DNA from: a bacterium | Lineage (GTDB): Bacteria > Chloroflexota > Dormibacteria > Aeolococcales > Bog-877 | Length of the DNA stretch: 45,603 nucleotides | NCBI GenBank assembly: GCA_021785655.1 | Contig: JAJYET010000018.1 | Span: 1 to 45,603, forward strand | Direction of reading: 5' to 3' | Shown here: piece after piece, positions 7,649 through 15,294 of the stretch | Layout of the letters: every line of letters starts with the position of its first letter | Numbering within the stretch: the stretch's first letter is position 1 | Program-made: the position numbers and the translations under genes | Notes under the pieces: generated by a model | Database searches by the model: none | What the model saw: only the letters and a program-made list of their open reading frames with translations | What the model was told of the DNA's origin: nothing

Positions 7649-8482
7649 ATGCGGAGGGGAATCTTCCTGGCACCCTTCGGAGAGTTCTCCGACCCGCGCC
7701 GGGTGGCTGAGCTGGCCTCGACCGCCGAGCAGGCCGGCTGGGACGGCGTCTTCCTCTGGGATCACATCCTGGCCGACCCGGGAACTCCCGTGGCGGACCC
7801 CTGGGTGACGCTGGCCGCCGTGGCGTCCCTCACCTCGCGCATTCGGATCGGGGCCATGGTCACCCCGGTGGCGCGGCGGAGGCCCTGGGTGCTGGCGCGC
7901 CAGGTGGCCACGCTGGATCGCCTCTCCGGCGGACGGGTGGTCTTCGGCGTCGGGCTGGGTGACGATGGGTGGAGAGAGTTCAGCGCCTTCGGCGACCCTG
8001 ATTCGCCAGCCCTACGAGCGGCGGCTCTGGACGAGGGCCTGGCCATCATCCGCTCCCTCTGGGCCGGGGCGCCGGTCCACAGCTCTGGCACGGTCCATCG
8101 GGTTGACTCGCCGTCATTCCTCCCTCGCCCGCTGCAAGACCAGATCCCCACCTGGGCCGCATGCCGCTGGCCCCACCGGCGACCCCTGCGGCGCGCTGCG
8201 GCCCTGGAAGGTTGTTTCCCGATATTCGGCGGCGGCTGGCCGCCGCCGCCCCCCTCCCCCGACCAGATCGCCAAGGTCCGGTCCGCCCTCTTGGCCCTCG
8301 GGGGTTCGGTGGACGCCGATCTCGTCGTCACCCATGCCAGCTGGGCCCAGCCCCACGTCGCTAGGAGTGAGCTGAGCGGCTTTGAGGCGGCCGGGGCCAC
8401 CTGGTGGCTGGAGTGGTTGGGGCCGGAGGGGATCGCCCCATCCAGCATCGAGCGGGTCGTCGGGGCCGGTCCTCCTTCGTAG
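7649..8482 (+). CDS. LLM-class (luciferase-like) flavin/F420-type oxidoreductase
   Basis: A 277-residue luciferase-like monooxygenase fold protein. The N-terminus (GIFLAPFGEFSDPRRVAELASTAEQAGWDGVFLWDHI) and the segments TSRIRIGAMVTPVARRRPW, ATLDRLSGGRVVFGVGLG and LDEGLAIIRSLWAG are characteristic. Actinobacterial-type members often use coenzyme F420, others FMN; the cofactor cannot be told apart here. The protein is somewhat short because the C-terminal region is reduced, and a five-proline run follows FGGGW at about residues 193-197, which normally demands EF-P for translation. The ATG follows a leaderless-type -10. Substrate unknown. Confidence 0.85.
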   Translation: MRRGIFLAPFGEFSDPRRVAELASTAEQAGWDGVFLWDHILADPGTPVADPWVTLAAVASLTSRIRIGAMVTPVARRRPWVLARQVATLDRLSGGRVVFGVGLGDDGWREFSAFGDPDSPALRAAALDEGLAIIRSLWAGAPVHSSGTVHRVDSPSFLPRPLQDQIPTWAACRWPHRRPLRRAAALEGCFPIFGGGWPPPPPSPDQIAKVRSALLALGGSVDADLVVTHASWAQPHVARSELSGFEAAGATWWLEWLGPEGIAPSSIERVVGAGPPS

Positions 8483-8509
8483 GCTGGGAGCCAGGGGTGG
8501 GAGAGACCT

Positions 8510-9130
8510 GTGGGACCTAGACTCGGGTGGATGGCAGGACTCCGAGCCCGGTGGACGGCGTCTCGGCTCCCGGATGCCAGGGCAGTGCTCTGGTCCCTCG
8601 TCTCGAGCCGCCTCGGCCTGACTGTCATCCTGGCCCTGATCCTGGGAGGGGCCATATCCGTGGCCTCCTTTCTACTGCAGGCTCACTACCAGGCCGTCTT
8701 CGCAGCCGGGGGGCGGCTCTCGGGCTGGCAGGAGTTCCTGCGTCTGGGGGCGCCGTGGCAGGCCCTGCCTCCGGTCCTGGCGGCCACCCTCCTCGCTGCC
8801 CTCGGCTGGCTGCGCCTTAGAGCCGCTGCCCCCGAGCCTTCCTGGAGCTCAGCATCCGAGCGGCCACCCTCAGCGTCCCGGCTCCGGGCTGGACTTCGGC
8901 GCGAGCGGTCGGTGGTTCTCGCCGCGACCGATGCGGTCCGGGTGCTGGGAGCCACGGCCGTGGTCCGGCTCTGCCTTTACGTCGGCCTCAGCCTCTGGGG
9001 CAGCCCGCTGGCCTCCAGCACCCTCACCGGTGTGCTTGCCGAGGCGGCGGCGTGGACGCTGTTCGCCGCGGTCGCCGAGGCCTGGCGCCGCCGTTACCTG
9101 AGACTGCTGGAGATTTGGGGTGTCGGGTGA
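8510..9130 (+). CDS. Membrane protein of unknown function
   Basis: A 206-residue protein with about four hydrophobic segments: roughly 35-57, 83-102, 138-160 and 165-187. Between the second and third is a soluble, Ser/Pro/Arg-rich loop. I do not recognise a family. The GTG start has GGGAGAG a few nt upstream; an in-frame ATG at 8531 is the alternative. Its end overlaps the following thioredoxin-fold gene by 11 nt, so the two are probably co-translated, which hints at a thiol-redox or cell-envelope partner role, but this is only context. Confidence 0.6.
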   Translation: MGPRLGWMAGLRARWTASRLPDARAVLWSLVSSRLGLTVILALILGGAISVASFLLQAHYQAVFAAGGRLSGWQEFLRLGAPWQALPPVLAATLLAALGWLRLRAAAPEPSWSSASERPPSASRLRAGLRRERSVVLAATDAVRVLGATAVVRLCLYVGLSLWGSPLASSTLTGVLAEAAAWTLFAAVAEAWRRRYLRLLEIWGVG

Positions 9131-9389
9131 ACCGTCTCCAATCCTGCTAACCCGGCCGGGCTGCCACCTGTGTGATGAGGTCCGGGGTCCGCTGGCCGCG
9201 CTGGCGGCGCTGCGCGGCCTGCACCTGGCGGAGCGCAGCGTGGAGTCAGACCCCCAAAGTGAGGCCCGTTTCGGAAAACGCATCCCGATCCTGCTCTGGG
9301 ACGGGATGGTCATCGCCGAGGGCCGGTTCAGCCCGCAAACGGCGATCGAGGAGGTGCTCGCGCGAGCGGCCAGACGAACGATTCGGTAA
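9120..9389 (+). CDS. Glutaredoxin-like (DUF836-type) thioredoxin-fold protein
   Basis: An 89-residue protein starting ILLTRPGCHLCDEVRGPL, with a CHLC redox motif (CxxC) at about residues 15-18, then SVESDPQSEARFGKRIPILLWDG, which contains the cis-proline segment (RIPIL) of the thioredoxin fold. This arrangement matches the short glutaredoxin-like DUF836 family. It probably acts as a cytosolic thiol-disulfide reductase of unknown target. The GTG start overlaps the end of the upstream membrane protein, which suggests coupling. Confidence 0.82.
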   Translation: MSGEPSPILLTRPGCHLCDEVRGPLAALAALRGLHLAERSVESDPQSEARFGKRIPILLWDGMVIAEGRFSPQTAIEEVLARAARRTIR

Positions 9390-9417
9390 CAGGGCCGAGC
9401 TCGGCCAATCACGTGCC

Positions 9418-9423
9418 TACACT
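9418..9423 (+). promoter_or_regulatory. -10 element TACACT, 7 nt before ATG (leaderless)
   Basis: TACACT ends 7 nt before the ATG at 9431. There is no Shine-Dalgarno site, which favours a leaderless transcript and this ATG over the GTG at 9413 that lies upstream of the element. Confidence 0.5.
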
Positions 9424-9430
9424 CGGCTCG

Positions 9431-10987
9431 ATGCCTCGGCCCCGCAAGCCCGCCTACGAGCCAGCCCTCGAGCTCACCGTCGTGGTCCCCACCCGCGACG
9501 AGGCTGGCAACGTCCCACTGCTGATCCAGCGCCTCCGCAACTCCCTGGCGGAGATCCCCTTCGAGGTGCTGTTCGTGGACGACAGCGACGATGCCACCAC
9601 CACGGTCCTGCGGGAGGTGACCCGGCGTGATCCCCGGATCGGCCTCGTCCACCGCCGACCCCAGGAGCGGGTGGGCGGACTCAGCACCGCGGTGGTGGCG
9701 GGCCTGGCCCGGGCCCGCGGTCGGCTCGCCTGCGTCATGGACGGCGACCTCCAGCATCCCCCGGAGCTGATCCCGGAGATGGTCGCCAAGGCCCGCCAAG
9801 GGGCGGACCTGGTGGTCGCCAGCCGCTATCTGCCCGGTGCCACCAGTCGCGGGCTTGGAAGCTGGAGCCGGCGGCTGGTGTCTCGCGGGGCCACCCTCCT
9901 GGCCAGGGCCCTCTTCCTGGAGGCCAGAGCCAGCACCGACCCCCTCGCGGGCTTCTTCCTCTGCCGAACCGACCTGGTGCGGGGCCTGGAGTTCCGGCCC
10001 GTGGGCTTCAAGATTCTGCTGGAGCTGCTCGTCTGCACCCCCGGTGCCCGAGTCGCCGAGGTCCCCCTGGACTTTCAGCCGCGCGGCGCGGGCGAGAGCA
10101 AGGCCACAGTCCACCAGGGCTGGCTGTACTTGTGTCACCTCTGGTCGCTCGTCCGGGACGTCCCCGGCAGCGCCCGGCGGTGGAAGTTCGCAGCCGTCGG
10201 CCTGAGCGGCCTCGGAATCCTCCTCGCCGGCCTGCAACTCCTGGGAGCCACGCTGGCCTGGCCGGCGCTGCTGGCCTGGACCACCGCCTTCGCTTTCTCC
10301 CTGCTCTGGAACACCGTGCTGAACTTGCGGGTCACCTTCGCCGACCTCCATCGCGAGCGTTCCCCACTCCTGCAGCGCTACCTGCTCTCGGGGCTCGGAT
10401 CCGGCGCGGTTCAACTGCTCGCCTTCTTGGCCCTGCGCCCCACGGGCCTGGCCCTGGTCGTGGAGGGACTGTTGGCGGCGGTGCTGGGCATGACGGTCAA
10501 CGCCTGGCTGAGCCTCCGGCTAGTGCGCTGGGGCCGGCGGGTCCCGGACACCCCGGTGGGGTCCTCTGCGCTGCTGCAGCGGCTCGCCCGCGCCGCACGG
10601 GCCGACCACGCCGCGCTGCTCGGCGCCGACATGGCGGTCCTGGCCAGCCACCCCGGGGAGCAGTACCGCCCCACCAGGACGGTCCGGGACCTCTGGCGGC
10701 GCGCGGGATCGAGCGGCCGGGCGATCATGTGGACCACTCCGCCCTCCGCCCGGGCTCAGGCGCGGGCCAGCGTCGCCGTCGACTCCATCATCGTCATCCC
10801 CATGGCGACCGGGGCCCCCGGGCAGTCCCGCGTGGTGCTCCTCAGGCACCGCCGGACCCCGTTCACCAGCGCCGACCTGGACGCCGCCATGCGTCAACTG
10901 CAGTGGCTGCGCGGACACTCTGCTGAGCCGCCCCCCGCGAGGATGCCCTCGCCAGCCCCGAGGGTCAGTCCCGACCCGGCTCGCTGA
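9431..10987 (+). CDS. Dpm1-like GT2 glycosyltransferase fused to GtrA and GAF-like domain
   Basis: A 518-residue three-part protein. Residues about 10-240 form a GT-A glycosyltransferase of the dolichol/polyprenol-phosphate mannosyltransferase type: VVVPTRDEAGN, VDDSDD, the metal site MDGDLQHPPELI (103-114), ASRYLPGA and FKILLELL. Residues about 250-370 are a GtrA-like four-helix membrane domain (WKFAAVGLSGLG, SLLWNTVLNLRVTF). Residues about 379-495 are soluble and look GAF-like, with alternating strands (DSIIVIPM, RVVLLRHRRTPFTSADLDAAMRQLQWL). The first two modules commonly occur together and would charge a polyprenyl-phosphate carrier with a sugar for envelope glycosylation. The third is unusual and may be regulatory. 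Start chosen by a -10-like TACACT 7 nt upstream; a GTG at 9413 is the alternative. Confidence 0.85.
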   Translation: MPRPRKPAYEPALELTVVVPTRDEAGNVPLLIQRLRNSLAEIPFEVLFVDDSDDATTTVLREVTRRDPRIGLVHRRPQERVGGLSTAVVAGLARARGRLACVMDGDLQHPPELIPEMVAKARQGADLVVASRYLPGATSRGLGSWSRRLVSRGATLLARALFLEARASTDPLAGFFLCRTDLVRGLEFRPVGFKILLELLVCTPGARVAEVPLDFQPRGAGESKATVHQGWLYLCHLWSLVRDVPGSARRWKFAAVGLSGLGILLAGLQLLGATLAWPALLAWTTAFAFSLLWNTVLNLRVTFADLHRERSPLLQRYLLSGLGSGAVQLLAFLALRPTGLALVVEGLLAAVLGMTVNAWLSLRLVRWGRRVPDTPVGSSALLQRLARAARADHAALLGADMAVLASHPGEQYRPTRTVRDLWRRAGSSGRAIMWTTPPSARAQARASVAVDSIIVIPMATGAPGQSRVVLLRHRRTPFTSADLDAAMRQLQWLRGHSAEPPPARMPSPAPRVSPDPAR

Positions 10988-11001
10988 CCCCTCGAGGGCG
11001 G

Positions 11002-11007
11002 CATAGT
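11002..11007 (+). promoter_or_regulatory. -10-like CATAGT, 6 nt before ATG (leaderless)
   Basis: CATAGT ends 6 nt before the ATG of the BASS-family transporter, within the 26 bp between the stop of the glycosyltransferase gene and this start. No ribosome site is present. Confidence 0.4.
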
Positions 11008-11013
11008 GGCCGC

Positions 11014-11973
11014 ATGACACCTCCCCGGCGGTGGCGGCTCGCTGCCCGCGTGCTCCATCCGGTGCGGCACCGGCTCCTACCCTGGGTCGTCCTGGCGGTG
11101 GGGATCGGGCTGGCTCTGCCCACCACGTCGGGTGCGCTGGTGCCGGTGGTCCCGCTCCTCCTGGCAGGGCAGGTGCTCGGGGTGTCCCTGAACTTGACGC
11201 CCGCGGACTTCCGAGCGGCGGCACGGCGGGTCCACCTGGTGGGGGCGGCACTCCTCCTCGAATGGACCGTCCTGCCGGCTCTGGCCGTCTTGGTAAGCAG
11301 GGCGATTCCCAGCCGCGAATTGGCATCGGGCGTGGTGATCTGCGCCGTCGCCCCCGCGGAGATCACCAGTGGCCTGATGGCCGCGGTGGCCGGAGGCGAC
11401 GCAGCCCTGGCAACCTCGATCACCGCCGGGTCACTCGCCCTGGCAGCCTTTCTCGTGCCCGCCTGGCTCGGGGTGGCCCTCGGCGGGACATCCCAGTTCA
11501 ATCCCCTCTCTGTGGTCGGAGAGCTTGGCCTGTCGGTCCTGGTGCCGCTGCTGGCAGGGGTGGTGCTCCGAGCCCGATTCCCCCGGCTGGCCCATTACCG
11601 CCACCTCTTTCTCGACCTCAGCGCCGCCTGCCTCGTGCTGGTGGTCCTGGCGGGCATCGGCCCGGCGCGGCCGGCCCTCCTCTCCCCCACGCTCCTACCC
11701 ATCGTCCTGCTGGCGGGTGGGGTGCTCCTGGCGGGAGGTGCTTTGGGATGGGGGCTCGGACGGGCGCTCTCCCTCCCCCGCCCAACGGCCACAGCGGTGG
11801 GGTTCCCGGTGGCAATCCGGGAGTTCGGAGTGGCGATCGCCGTGGCCGTGGCGGTGCTGCCTCAGGCGGCCGCGGTGGCCGGGGTGTACGGGATCCTGAT
11901 GGTGGCGGGGGCTGGCACGGTGGCCGCCTGGCTGGGGAGTCCGGGCCTCAGTGGTAGTCGTGAGACGCGGTAG
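11014..11973 (+). CDS. Bile acid:sodium symporter (BASS/SBF)-family transporter
   Basis: A 319-residue integral membrane protein with about nine to ten hydrophobic helices. The stretch LASGVVICAVAPAEITSGLMAAVAGGDAALATSITAGSLALAAFLVP is the characteristic unwound-helix region of SBF proteins, which in relatives binds sodium. BASS members import organic anions such as bile acids, pantoate or 2-keto acids, and related ones export arsenite; the substrate here is unknown. It starts 26 nt after the glycosyltransferase stop, behind a -10-like CATAGT. Its last 26 bp overlap the convergent dnaE2 end. Confidence 0.8.
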   Translation: MTPPRRWRLAARVLHPVRHRLLPWVVLAVGIGLALPTTSGALVPVVPLLLAGQVLGVSLNLTPADFRAAARRVHLVGAALLLEWTVLPALAVLVSRAIPSRELASGVVICAVAPAEITSGLMAAVAGGDAALATSITAGSLALAAFLVPAWLGVALGGTSQFNPLSVVGELGLSVLVPLLAGVVLRARFPRLAHYRHLFLDLSAACLVLVVLAGIGPARPALLSPTLLPIVLLAGGVLLAGGALGWGLGRALSLPRPTATAVGFPVAIREFGVAIAVAVAVLPQAAAVAGVYGILMVAGAGTVAAWLGSPGLSGSRETR

Positions 11974-14900
11974 GGGCCGCGCTGGCCGCGGCCTCGGGCA
12001 GGGCCAGAAGTCGCTCCACCGCCATGCTCACCACTCCGTCCACCGCCCGCATCACCCCCACAGCGCAGATCAGAGGCCGGTGGTGGGCCAGCTGGCGGTG
12101 GCGGCGATGCACCTCGGGCGGGATCACCAGGTCCAGATGTCCAGTCTCGTCCGCCAGGGTGAAGAACCGCATCCCGTGTGCCGAGGGGGGAGCCTGCCGG
12201 GTGATCACCAGCCCCAACACCGTGAGCCTGGCCCCGGGCCTAGCGGCCCGCGCCTCCTGTAGACGGACGGCACCCAGGACGGCCAACCGGGGACGCAGCA
12301 GCTCCACCGGGTGGGGTCCGGTGCTGAGACCCAGGAAGCGATAGTCGGTCTCCAAGCGCTCCTCCGCCGTCATGGGGGGGAGAGATGGAGGTGGGGCCGG
12401 CAGGGGCAGCAGCCAGGGCTGGCCCGCGGACTCGATCTCATCCTCGACCCCCCGGAGCCTCCAGAGCAGCTCCCGGCGCGGCACTGCGAAGCCATCCAGA
12501 GCGCCCACCAGGACCAGGGCCCCCATCGCCTCCCGGGTGAGCTGGGTGCGGAGCCAGAACTCCTCCGGGCTTCGGTACTCCCCGCGCCGGCGCTCGGCAT
12601 CCAGCCGCTCCCCCCAGACCGCCCCCACCCCCTTCACATAGTTGAACCCCAGACGCACCGCCAGGCCGCTCCCCCGCCGCTCCACCCGGCAGCGGGAGGC
12701 GCTGTGCTTCACATCCACCGGTAGCACCGCGACCCCGTGACGGCGGGCGTCCTCCACCAGCACCGAGGGATGGTAGAAGCCCATCGGCTGCAGATTGAGA
12801 AGCCCTACCAGATAGGCTTCCGGATGGTGCAGTCGCAGCCAGGCGGTCTCGTACGCGGTCCGGGCGAAGGCGGCGGCGTGACTGCGGCAGAAGCCGAACT
12901 CGGCGAACCCTCGCACCGCGGCGAACAGCTCGGCCCCGATCTCATCCGCCACTCCCTGGGCCCTGCAGCCGGCCAGAAACTCGGCCTCCAGGGAGTCCAT
13001 CTCCTCCCTTGAGCGATGCCGGTTCATCGCCCGCCGGAAGCGGTCCGCCCGGGCAGCGCTGAACCCCGCCAGGCTCATGGCGATCTCGATGATCTGCTCC
13101 TGGTAGAGGATCACGCCCAGGGTGTCTCGGAGGATGGGCTCCAACCTCGGGTGCAGGTAGCGGATCGGCTCCTGTCCCTGGCGGCGGCGGAGGTAGGGGT
13201 GGACCGCCTTCCCCTGGATGGGCCCGGGGCGGATGATCGCCACCTCCACCACGAGATCGTTGAACTCTCGAGGACGGGCGCGGGGCAGGGTCTGCTGCTG
13301 GGCACGCGACTCGATCTGGAACACCCCCACGGTGTCGGCGCGGGAGCACATCTCGTACACCTCAGGGTCGGCCAGGTCCAGCCGGTCCAGATCAGGCCGT
13401 CCCTCCCCCACCCGTTCCAGCTCCGTCAACGCCTCCTCCACCGCGGAGAGGGTGCGCAGGCCCAGCAGATCGATCTTGATGAGCCCCAGATCCTCGACAT
13501 CGTCTTTGTCGAACTGCACCACCACCCGGCCGGCGCGAGTGGCCCGCTCCAGGGGGGCGATGTCCCAGAGCGGCTCTCCCGTGACCAGCATCCCGCCGAC
13601 ATGAATCGAGAGATGCCGGGGAACCCCGACCACCTGGTCCACCAGCTCTGCGAACTGCCTCCACTCCCGAGCCGACATCGCCTCGGACGGTGCCCGGCTC
13701 GCCACTGCCAGAAGCCGCTCGACCAGGGTCGCTCCCCCCTCTCCCTCCACATCCCGGTCCACGGCCTTGGCCAGCTTCTCCAGGAGCCGGTCGGGGACCC
13801 CGAGGGCGGCCCCTACCTGGCGCAGCGCCAGGCGCAGGCGGAAGGTGATGACGGTGGAGACCATCCCGGTGCGCTCCTCACCGTAGGTGTCGTAGACGTG
13901 CTGGATGAGCCGCTCCCGGTGAGTGGTGGAGACGTCGATGTCGATGTCAGGGGTGCTCTCCATGCCCTCATGGAGGAAGCGCTCGAAGAGAAGGTTGTGG
14001 GCCAGGGGGTCGACCCTTGTGATCCCCAGGAGGTAGGCGACCAGGCTGTCCGCCGCCGAACCCCGGCCCTGGGCCGGGATCCCCTCCCGGCGGGCGAACT
14101 CCATCAGCTCGGCCACGATCAGGAAGAACTCCGCCAGATGGCAGCTGCCGATCACCTCCAGCTCATGGGCCAGCCGGGCCTCCACGGCCTCCCGTGGGCC
14201 GGGGTAGCGGTCTGGAATCCCCTCCTCGCAAAGCTGCCTCAGCCGCAGGTCGGGGTCCACCCCTGGGGGCAGCCTGAGGCCGGGGAAGCGGCTGTGGCGG
14301 AAGTCCAGCTCCAGGTCGGCTCGGGAGGCCAGCTCGGACGCCCCCACCAGGGCTTCAGGATGCGGCAAGAGCTCGGCCAGCCCCGCACCGTCGCGCATCC
14401 AGTACTCGTGATTGGGCAGGAGCAGGCCCGAATCCGCCGCCTCCTCCAGCGTGCAGCCATGGCGGACGGCGGTCAGCACATCAAGGAGCTGGCCGTCGCC
14501 GGGACGGGCGTAGCGGGGCATGGCGCTGGCCATGACGGCCACCCCCAGCTCCGCGGCCAGCGAGGAGGTCTCGGCGGCCAGCCAGTCGTCGCCGGGGTGC
14601 AGGTGATGCTGCAGACAGAGGTAGAGGTTCTTTGGCTCCACTTGCGCTTGTAGAGCGGCCAGCGCCGCACTGGCCAGCGACCGCTCCCCCCGCCTCAGCG
14701 CCCGGCTCACCGGGCTGTGCGGCCCCCCGAGCAAGAAGACGCAGCGGTCGAGGTCGGCCGCCCGCACCCAGTGCTCCGCGGCCACCTGGGGGCGGGAGTG
14801 GCGGCGAATCCTCTCGCTCAACCCCGCCGGCAGGCGGGCATCCCGCTGCCCCACTTGGGCAGGCCCGGCCGCTCTCCCCAGCACCTCGTCCAGACCCTCG

Positions 14901-15232
14901 AGGCACAGCCGCGGAGCCCCCTTGACACCGGCGAGCTGGGCTCTGCTCACCGCCCGGCAGAGCTGCTGGTAGGCAGGACGGTCCGGAGCGAGCAGCGCCA
15001 GACGGCCGCCCCCGTGCAGGTCCAGCTCAGCCCCCGCCATGGCCCGCACTCCCAGGCGCCGCGCAGCCCGCACCAGCCGCACGGCCCCGTACAGGCCGCC
15101 TCGGTCCACCAGCCCGATGGCCGGCATCTCCAGCTCCCGAGCCCGCTCCACCAACGACTCCGGAGAGCTGGCCCCCTCGAGGAAGGAGAAGTAGGAGCGA
15201 GCCCAGCACTCGGAGAAGGGGACGGGATCCAT
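11948..15232 (-). CDS. dnaE2: Error-prone DNA polymerase III alpha subunit DnaE2 (ImuC)
   Basis: A 1094-residue C-family polymerase, the usual length for DnaE2. It has an N-terminal PHP-like domain (SYFSFLEGASSPESLV), a palm with STPDIDIDVST carrying Asp429/431/433, the third acidic region IKIDLLGLRTL, and a C-terminal OB-fold region. The His residues that open an active PHP metal site (HxH) are replaced here by RSYFSF, so proofreading-type metal binding is probably lost, as in many translesion paralogues. DnaE2 extends mismatched or lesion-containing primers together with ImuA and ImuB. A LexA box (15246-15258) abuts its -10, and the start codon lies 6 nt after TAACAT, suggesting a leaderless SOS-induced mRNA. 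Confidence 0.95.
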   Translation of the reverse strand: MDPVPFSECWARSYFSFLEGASSPESLVERARELEMPAIGLVDRGGLYGAVRLVRAARRLGVRAMAGAELDLHGGGRLALLAPDRPAYQQLCRAVSRAQLAGVKGAPRLCLEGLDEVLGRAAGPAQVGQRDARLPAGLSERIRRHSRPQVAAEHWVRAADLDRCVFLLGGPHSPVSRALRRGERSLASAALAALQAQVEPKNLYLCLQHHLHPGDDWLAAETSSLAAELGVAVMASAMPRYARPGDGQLLDVLTAVRHGCTLEEAADSGLLLPNHEYWMRDGAGLAELLPHPEALVGASELASRADLELDFRHSRFPGLRLPPGVDPDLRLRQLCEEGIPDRYPGPREAVEARLAHELEVIGSCHLAEFFLIVAELMEFARREGIPAQGRGSAADSLVAYLLGITRVDPLAHNLLFERFLHEGMESTPDIDIDVSTTHRERLIQHVYDTYGEERTGMVSTVITFRLRLALRQVGAALGVPDRLLEKLAKAVDRDVEGEGGATLVERLLAVASRAPSEAMSAREWRQFAELVDQVVGVPRHLSIHVGGMLVTGEPLWDIAPLERATRAGRVVVQFDKDDVEDLGLIKIDLLGLRTLSAVEEALTELERVGEGRPDLDRLDLADPEVYEMCSRADTVGVFQIESRAQQQTLPRARPREFNDLVVEVAIIRPGPIQGKAVHPYLRRRQGQEPIRYLHPRLEPILRDTLGVILYQEQIIEIAMSLAGFSAARADRFRRAMNRHRSREEMDSLEAEFLAGCRAQGVADEIGAELFAAVRGFAEFGFCRSHAAAFARTAYETAWLRLHHPEAYLVGLLNLQPMGFYHPSVLVEDARRHGVAVLPVDVKHSASRCRVERRGSGLAVRLGFNYVKGVGAVWGERLDAERRRGEYRSPEEFWLRTQLTREAMGALVLVGALDGFAVPRRELLWRLRGVEDEIESAGQPWLLPLPAPPPSLPPMTAEERLETDYRFLGLSTGPHPVELLRPRLAVLGAVRLQEARAARPGARLTVLGLVITRQAPPSAHGMRFFTLADETGHLDLVIPPEVHRRHRQLAHHRPLICAVGVMRAVDGVVSMAVERLLALPEAAASAAPTASHDYH

Positions 15233-15238
15233 TTCCGT

Positions 15239-15244
15239 ATGTTA
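15239..15244 (-). promoter_or_regulatory. -10 element TAACAT of dnaE2, 6 nt before ATG
   Basis: TAACAT on the minus strand ends 6 nt before the dnaE2 ATG, and one base separates it from the LexA box. The -35 region (TCCATA) is poor. The geometry predicts a leaderless transcript repressed by LexA. Confidence 0.6.
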
Positions 15245-15245
15245 A

Positions 15246-15258
15246 CGAACATCTGTTC
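15246..15258. promoter_or_regulatory. LexA (SOS) box CGAACATCTGTTC upstream of dnaE2
   Basis: CGAACATCTGTTC matches the actinobacterial/mycobacterial LexA operator (GAAC-N4-GTTC with A and T flanking the centre). The same 13 bases occur at 23240-23252 before imuA. The box lies between divergent starts: 14 bp from the dnaE2 ATG and 37 bp from the CHAD-protein ATG, so it could affect both. Confidence 0.85.
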
Positions 15259-15282
15259 TTATATGGATCCGAGCCCAGCTGT

Positions 15283-15288
15283 CAGAAT
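15283..15288 (+). promoter_or_regulatory. -10-like CAGAAT, 6 nt before the CHAD-gene ATG
   Basis: CAGAAT ends 6 nt before the ATG at 15295; no Shine-Dalgarno site is present. An alternative -10, TTATAT at 15259-15264, directly adjoins the LexA box. Confidence 0.35.
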
Positions 15289-15294
15289 CTCGCC

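Noticed and set aside
13016..14653. 545-codon plus-strand open frame inside dnaE2
   Set aside because: It is antisense to conserved polymerase motifs; long antisense frames are expected at this GC content.
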